A stretch of DNA of 64,000 nt from positions 22,809,723 to 22,873,722 of the forward strand of contig JASEVX010000012.1 of the NCBI GenBank assembly GCA_031761405.1, in the 5' to 3' direction. The notes beneath the pieces are model-generated. The model saw only the letters and a program-made list of their open reading frames with translations. It made no database searches and was not told where the DNA came from. The position numbers and the translations under genes are program-made. Below are positions 58,194 to 64,000 of this stretch, piece after piece. The DNA comes from Serripes groenlandicus (Eukaryota; Mollusca; Bivalvia; Cardiida; Cardiidae). Positions within the stretch are counted from its first letter, which is position 1, and every line of letters begins with the position of its first letter.

Positions 58194-58254
58194 GTAGGGG
58201 ATACTTTGAATTTCTAATTGAACCCCATTAGGCATTTACAGATCACTTCTTGGT

Positions 58255-58460
58255 TAACACTTTTCCATATAAACCAAATCTGCCGCAGACCACTTTGAAA
58301 ACGTCTAGGCAAAAATCGTGGCTTTCTTGATAAATGAATAGTTTAAATCATTGTGGCAAAAGGAAAAATTGCTCATTAAGAACAATTATTTTTTTTTAAA
58401 TAATATTTTCAATAATTGTCTGAAGCAAGGATGTGTCAAAATGCATCCCCAAGTGGGAAT
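58255..58460. repeat. Diverged MITE
   Basis: TTTTCCATATAAACCAAATC, TGCCGCAGACCACTTTGAAA and AAATTGCTCATTAAGAACAA. Confidence 0.65.
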
Positions 58461-58686
58461 TCATTAAAAAAAATATGCTTCAACTGTATATTAGTATCCT
58501 CAATTTCAAATATTACGGTTACCCCTAGTCTGATGCTTTTATTATAGTAAATTAGAACCGTCTGTCATGAATCAACAAATGTGACTAGATTGGTCAACTC
58601 CCCTTTTATATCATCGTTGCGTATAAAGTAAATAAGTGAGGTGAAAACATGGAAGCAAAATGCTCACATTGAGCAACTTTTCCTTT

Positions 58687-59689
58687 TTATACGCCACCGG
58701 AGGCAGTCGTATATTGGCGTCATCTTCTCCGTCTGTGCGTCCGTATGTCCGTACGTCCATTTCTTGTGAACCCAACTCCTCCTACGTTTCTGACCGTATC
58801 TTCTCAAAACTTGGTCAATGTCATAACTATAATGTTTAGATGTGCATGAAGCGGCGATTTTCCGGTTCATGGATATTTGCAAGATTTATGTCCCTTGTGA
58901 ACGCAACTCCTCCTATGTTTCTGACAGAATCTTTTCAAAAATTGGTCAATGTCATGACTATAATGGGTAGATGTGCATGAAGCGGCGATTTTCCGGTTCA
59001 TTGATTTTTGCAAGATTTATGTCCCTTTTAACTTAGTCTCTGTAGCTGATTGATATTGCGGCTTGTGAATGCAACTCTTCCTACATTTCTGACTGAATCT
59101 TTTCAAAACTTGGTCAATATCATTACTATAATGGGTAGATGTGCATGAAGCAGGGATTTTCCGGTTCAGCAATTTTTGCAATAGTTATGCCTTTCGAAAC
59201 TTGGTCTCTATAGCATATTCACTTGAGAACGCAACTCAAGTTTCCAAACAGGTAGAAGTGCATAAAGCAGGGGGATTATCCGGTAGAGTGATTTTTGCAA
59301 GAGTTATGCTCAGAAGGAAAAAAGGATCCATATCGACACTGCCATTTGACCTACTTTCATATCGGAAGCCTCTATAGGGTTCTATCTCTGTTTATATGTA
59401 TCCTATTTTCTTTAGTTAATACCAAAGTCAGCTAGGCTGGTAAGCAGAGTAAGACTTTCAACTCTGAACAAGTGTGGATAAACTGTTTTGCTCAAGGAAA
59501 CACCCGGCTGCCCCTGCAGGGATCGAACCTACTACCCAGGCAACCATGATCTCAGGTCCCTGTCTCTTCCAGCTAAGCTGACTGGTCTCACAGACTTCAT
59601 TTTGAGCTTATGTATACAGACATGTTAAAAGCAATAATTAAAAGGACCAATCTTGATCTTTATATTTTGTGGCGGCACTGGCACTCTTG
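58687..59689 (+). mobile_element. Pearl-like element, TATACGC family, with SINE insertion
   Basis: TATACGCCACCGGAGGCAGT+CGTATATTGGCG, GTGCGTCCGTATGTCCG, core units as at 15.0-15.6 kb, end GTGGCGGCACTGGCACTCTT+G. A minus SINE lies at 59408-59592. Retains about 170 bp (59270-59400) that the 15-kb copy has lost. Confidence 0.78.
59408..59592 (-). repeat. tRNA-derived SINE inside the pearl-like element
   Basis: On the minus strand: CAGTCAGCTTAGCTGGAAGA (A-box region) and GTAGGTTCGATCCCTGCAGG (B-box), then CAGCCGGGTGTTTCCTTGAG. Confidence 0.78.
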
Positions 59690-60065
59690 TTGTCATATTG
59701 TTTTCAAAACTATTTTGTTACAGAGGCGTCAAAAAGCATCTGTATGTGGGAAAAGGTACATGTATAATTATTGAAATGAGTTGAAAACATTGTGGCAATT
59801 ATATATAGAGAATTTACTCAATATGAGCAATTCCTTCTTTTCCCAAAATGTTTTTAAAAGTCTGCTGCTGAGGCTGAACCCTTTCCCTCATACGACAATT
59901 CTGCAGCAGACGACTTTGAACATATTTTGTCAAAACATAGAAAATCTCTTTAATTGAATGGATAACCTATGACTAAAAGTGGAAAACTTTGTGGCAGAAG
60001 GATAAATTGCTCTTTTTGAAAAAGCCGCCTGAGTCAGAAAGTGTCTATATGAGGGAAAGGGTTAA
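59690..60065. repeat. MITE fragment and TTAA MITE
   Basis: 59695-59870: fragments with AAATGTTTTTAAAAGTCTGC. 59875-60065: AACCCTTTCCCTCATACGAC to TATGAGGGAAAGGGTTAA with a shortened centre. Confidence 0.72.
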
Positions 60066-60109
60066 AGAAAGTGGATAATTTGTGCCAGAAGTACATGAGA
60101 TGCTGTCTG

Positions 60110-60475
60110 ATGAGTTTACATCAAGAGGTTTGATTCCCCCAAATAAGCTCAGTCAATTCTTTCCCACATACAACAAATGAGTCTGTGCAGAAATGTTTGT
60201 CAGCATTTGAAAGTGTACATCAAGGGGTTTGATTCCCCCAAATAAGCTCAGTCAATTCGTTCCCACATACAACAAATCTGCAGCAGACGACTTTGACAAA
60301 ATGTAGATAAAAAATATGGAAACTTTCTATAATTTTTTTTTTTTAAAGAATTGATGTGAAAACACTGTTGCAAAAAGGAGAAATTGCTCATGATGAGCAA
60401 TTTCTGCTTTTTCCACAATGTTTTGAAAAGTTGTCTGATGCCGAAGTGTCAGAAAGTGTCTATATGTTGAAGGGT
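60110..60475. repeat. Duplicated MITE left flank and MITE
   Basis: CATCAAGAGGTTTGATTCCC...TTCCCACATACAACAAAT (60120-60178) recurs at 60221-60277 (spacing 101 bp). The second is followed by a MITE to TATATGTTGAAGGGTTAA with centre GAAATTGCTCATGATGAGCA+ATTTCTGC. Confidence 0.75.
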
Positions 60476-60559
60476 TAAAGAAGGAGCGTAAATAAATGAA
60501 ATAAGTAACTTAATTGTATCCAAAAATATCACCATTTATAGCAATTAAAACTACAAAAA

Positions 60560-60770
60560 AAATGATCATTATATAATTTCTCTTTTTGATACAAAAGTTG
60601 TCTGCTTCAAAAGTATCAAAATGCATTTCCATGTGGGAAAACTTTCCCACATATAACATATATATATATGCAGCAGACAACTTTGGGAGAATTGTTCATT
60701 ATTTGCCATAATGTAATCAAAAGTCGTCTGCTGAGGGGTCAAAGTGCATCTAAATGTGGGAGAGGTTGAT
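60560..60770. repeat. Two MITE remnants meeting end to end
   Basis: ATTTCCATGTGGGAAAACTT+TCCCACATATAACA: right end of one copy meets left end of another without a clear TTAA; then GCAGCAGACAACTTTGG ... GTCGTCTGCTGAGG. Confidence 0.62.
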
Positions 60771-60788
60771 AGCCTTGGTCATGCAGAA

Positions 60789-61023
60789 TTAACCCTTTCC
60801 TTTCCCTCATATAGATGCTTTCTGACGCCTTTGCAGCAGACAGCTTTTTGAAAACATTGTGAAAAAAGAAGAAATTGCTCAAAACAAGCAATTTCTCCTT
60901 TTGCCACAATGTTTACCACTTTTAGTCATAGGTTATCCATTCAATTATAGAGATTTTCCATTTTTTGACAAAATATGTTCAAAGTCGTCTGCTGCAGAAT
61001 TGTCGTATGAGGGAAAGGGTTAA
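60789..61023. repeat. Full-length TTAA MITE
   Basis: TTAACCCTTTCCTTTCCCTC (with a duplicated CTTTCC) to TATGAGGGAAAGGGTTAA; centre GAAATTGCTCAAAACAAGCA+ATTTCTCC. Confidence 0.86.
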
Positions 61024-61119
61024 CTATTTGGCAATTATATTCTGATATAGAGAAAGTATTTACTTTATTGCCTCCCTTTTCCAATTATTTATTTTTTAAA
61101 ACATGATCCAAGCAAATAA

Positions 61120-61285
61120 GATATATATAGGATCCATCATGAGTTTTCTTTGGAGATCAAGATTTCTTAAATGAGTCTAGAAAAAGACGGTTATTAACCG
61201 AGCCTCTTGGCGAGGTTAATAACTCTTTTTCGAGACGAATTTAAGAAATCTTCTCCAAAGAAAAACGAGTGATGGATTCTTTTTA
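61120..61285. repeat. Long inverted repeat (hairpin)
   Basis: GATCCATCATGAGTTTTCTT...GAGATCAAGATTTCTTAAAT...GGTTATTAACC on the left is mirrored by GGTTAATAAC...ATTTAAGAAATCTTCTCCAA...ACGAGTGATGGATTC. Arms of about 75 bp, small centre CCGAGCCTCTTGGCGAGG. Class unknown. Confidence 0.78.
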
Positions 61286-63850
61286 TCACACCTAAACAGT
61301 GTGTTTTAATGAAAAATATTGACAACATAACCTATTCTTCATGAGAACATGTGATTCACCGCATAAAAAAGTAGTCCTCATCATTTTTGAATAAGAAGAA
61401 AAAAAACAACAATGTTTTAAACAATTAAGACTCGTTATTTATTCAAAATGACGTATTATTGCATTTTTCAATGTGTAAAATTTAACAGCTTAACAATAAA
61501 CATAATAAAGATAAAGGTCAAAATGACGTCATCAGTAGTCGCGTGTATGACGTGTTTTTGATATCACACATGTTGGATATCGTTGTTCCGTGATTTGTTC
61601 TCAACTTGAAAATAAGGGTATTTATGTGATAAATATACCTCTTAAAATACCATACAAGAGAAAGTTGATGCAACGCATCAATGTCGCTGGAAATCCATAC
61701 TGCAGTTATGCATAACACTAACATTATAGTAGTTGAATAAACAGTTATCAACTGAGGGGCATATTGGAACATCAGGGGTGGGGTCAAGTGAAAATGTATC
61801 ATAACTTGCATTGTTTTGTCAACGAAGTGAATGATAATTGAAGCCTTTCATTGTTTATGATCAATCTCCATTCCAAAGTAGGTTGACCATACACACAACC
61901 AACTAATTATTGATCATAAAAAGTAATGGAAATGAGTAATCTTGCCAATTATTAGTCTTAGTATGTATACAGTGCTTTCATTAAGGAATGATTATAAGAT
62001 TTGTGAATTCCACATACACTTTTCAAGATGTTTGTCAGAATATTTGAATTTTATTATTTTTCAATAAAACCACAAAACAGACAATTTAGGATTTGCATCC
62101 AATAGCACGTCATTTTACCTTTCCCCTATTAAAGTCAACATTGGACACCTTTGCATTCAATCTACTTTTAAAAGGTAAGGATATAATTATGATGCCATGA
62201 GTCTAAGTTTTCTCTTTTTCTCAAAATGATATTAGCTTGGCATCCTAATTATATCATACTTTAACAAATGTTGAAATGCAACTAAACAGTTAAATCTCAT
62301 TGAAATTGTTGTATAATTTAAACTTAATTTCGAACATAAACTGAGCCCTACAACATGTTAATTTATTGCAATTCTTTCCTTCCTTTTTTATAATGAAAAG
62401 AAAATAACAAACTACTCATGTTTTAAAATTATGTTATGATGAGCGCCCTTGTGTCAATGATGCATAACAATATGCAGATCGGAAGCAATAATATGCTTAA
62501 ATTTAAATTTGTCAAGGATGAAATTATCTTGTACGAAAGACCCGATTTTTTCTTATTCGCAGAGGTGTTGTTCTTGAAACTCTCTTTATAGGCAGAGAGT
62601 GTTCGTTCAGAGTAATTTTTCTATTAAAACCAGTTTTATCTCGGTTTGTTCTTTTCTTCATTTGTTTCGAACCAAATAAACATTTTAAATCACCTATGAT
62701 TTACTATTTGTAAGTGAGTGTAAAGAGCGGCTCTCTGGAAAGGATATTGATCTACGCAGTTGGTATTCGCGAGTCACGCGATCAACAGTTTTAGCTTAGA
62801 AACAGTTCATATTTTAGGTATACATGGATAAACATTATAAAATGCCTTCTTCACAAATCAAGACATCTCTTTGAACATGAAAATAACATTCAGTAAGTTA
62901 AAATTGCCATTAAAAGTAGAATATTCGACGTCATTTTCATCTCGATATTTACACATAACAGTCTGCTGCAAGCAAATTAGACTGTGCAACGTAAAGGTTT
63001 GTAGTTATCGTCTTTTGATTACATGTTGTATATAGTGTAAAATAAAGTATCTCAGTCTAGCTAATAGGGACTGTTTTGTCTTCGTAAATAAAACAAAATA
63101 AAAAAACTGCAAATACTTAAAACATCAGAATATTTATTTCATTTTAGATGTGTCATAACTTAGTGTTTTTAAACAAACGCAATAGTAAAATGTTCAAGAG
63201 ATTTAAAAAAATTTTTTTTAAAAAATAATAACTCCTCCTCCCATGTGATTTCCGAAAAGCTATTAAAAATAGAAGTCGCGGGCTTCTGCCCGGCAAGTAA
63301 TTAGTAGGAAAGATATATATTTATTCTAACATAAGTAGTAGAACCATTTGAGCTATATAATTATACTTACATACAATGTACAAATAGCCCAATAGCATGT
63401 TAAAGAAAACATATTTAAATATTTTAATTTTACTTATGAATTTCTCAATTTCATTATAACTAACTGCAGTGCTGCAGGAGGTTGACATGTATGTTATTAT
63501 TTGCAGGTGGCACAAATCCACTAATTAGCAATCCTGATAGTGCCAATCTTAACTGATCTCCTTTCTCCACTAGAAACATTTGTATGACTGTTCAGTAGAC
63601 TGTTGTAGAAGGAGCATTTCTCCTTTGACCACAAAGTTTTCAACACAGGTGCCAGTTATACAGTCAAATGCTATTTTTTAGATTTGAAACAGGACTGGCA
63701 CCTGTGGTTTTCAACTGCATAGAAAACTGTCTTAATTGAAATGCATTTCTTAAGTGTATTCAACGAGGCGATGTATTTAGTTGTATTGTCAATTTTCAAG
63801 AAAGTCAGGTTTCACATTCACGTTCAATAGGCACGACATTGACTTAACTA
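61286..63850. other. Intron or 3' flank without recognised gene
   Basis: Stops in all frames, no acceptor followed by a Cys-rich or EGF-like frame, no tRNA or rRNA signal. 61285-61636 is bounded by TTTTATCACAC and TTATGTGATAAATA, perhaps another TTATCAC-type element. 63596-63680 holds a MITE-like GGAGCATTTCTCCTTTGACC. Confidence 0.55.
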
Positions 63851-64000
63851 AACAAGAGGGCCATGATGATATCGCTCACCTGATTTAATAGAACTTCAAA
63901 AGTTTTTACTCTATACATATAAGGAAAACAAGCATCCCCCTTGTGGCCATGTTTTTCAATGGATCAGATTTATTTGAATAACCTTGGTAGAAGGTCGGTC
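63851..64000 (-). mobile_element. Pearl/Helentron-like element, cut by window end
   Basis: AACAAGAGGGCCATGATGAT+ATCGCTCACCTGA is the 3' end of the family in minus orientation, with CCTTGTGGCCATGTTTTTCA core following. The hairpin has mutated (GATGATATC instead of GATGGCCC). Confidence 0.75.

Noticed and set aside
61518..61811. 97-codon minus-strand frame
   Set aside because: No recognisable motif, no splice or promoter context; AT-rich low-complexity composition consistent with chance.
63505..63560. Possible further exon after TTATTATTTGCAG
   Set aside because: In the required phase 0 it reads VAQIH and then a stop; other phases also stop quickly and show no EGF pattern.

Overview
The window is eukaryotic genomic DNA: AT-rich, with short coding islands bounded by GT/AG splice sites inside long introns full of repeats. 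The repeat set points to a marine invertebrate and most likely a bivalve mollusc. It includes tRNA-derived SINEs with ATCA-type tails, palindromic TTAA-flanked MITEs, and 'pearl'-like or Helentron-associated elements carrying a GTCY microsatellite plus tandem core repeats. Species cannot be told from the sequence alone.

One protein-coding gene on the + strand can be supported, and it covers almost the whole window. I reconstructed 29 consecutive exons (the first is cut by the window start) from position 1 to 58193. Every neighbouring pair agrees in splice phase, and the joined reading frame is 4932 nt, or 1644 codons, without a stop. Both the true start and the true end lie outside the window. 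The domain order is about 18 leucine-rich repeats (residues 1-430), a cysteine-bearing LRR C-terminal cap (430-490), a fibronectin-III-like domain (491-607), a PA14/fibro-slime-like domain (607-850), two cadherin repeats (850-1110), an F5/8-type-C (discoidin) domain (1135-1290), a cysteine-rich ephrin-receptor-like/GCC2-GCC3 region (1298-1484), and EGF modules resembling those of thrombospondins (1485-1644). I infer a large extracellular or cell-surface adhesion or recognition protein. I do not know a named family with this exact order and give no gene symbol.

Layout: 1-24 kb holds the LRR exons, all joined by phase-2 introns. 24.9-29.6 kb holds the LRR cap and FN3. 32.6-38.1 kb holds the fibro-slime domain. 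37.9-44.9 kb holds the cadherin repeats. 45.7-47.2 kb holds the discoidin domain. 49.3-52 kb holds the Cys-rich repeats. 52.7-58.2 kb holds the EGF modules. 58.2-64 kb is intron or 3' flank with repeats only.

The introns are packed with mobile DNA. (i) A palindromic MITE family of about 230 bp, ends TTAACCCTTTCCC/GGGAAAGGGTTAA, has dozens of full or partial copies. These often sit next to splice sites and in several places abut head-to-tail through one shared TTAA. (ii) At least 15 pearl/Helentron-like elements have a palindromic 5' end, a GTCY-type microsatellite, 140-170 bp core repeats and a GGCC..GGCC hairpin before CTTG. (iii) There are several tRNA-SINE copies, (iv) a TIR element with ends CAGTCAAACCTGTG, (v) an internally deleted Tc1/mariner element, and (vi) local tandem duplications, the clearest an apparently perfect 681-bp direct repeat. 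Short degenerate copies of exon beginnings and ends (exons 7, 21, 28) suggest that this modular gene is still rearranging by small tandem duplications.
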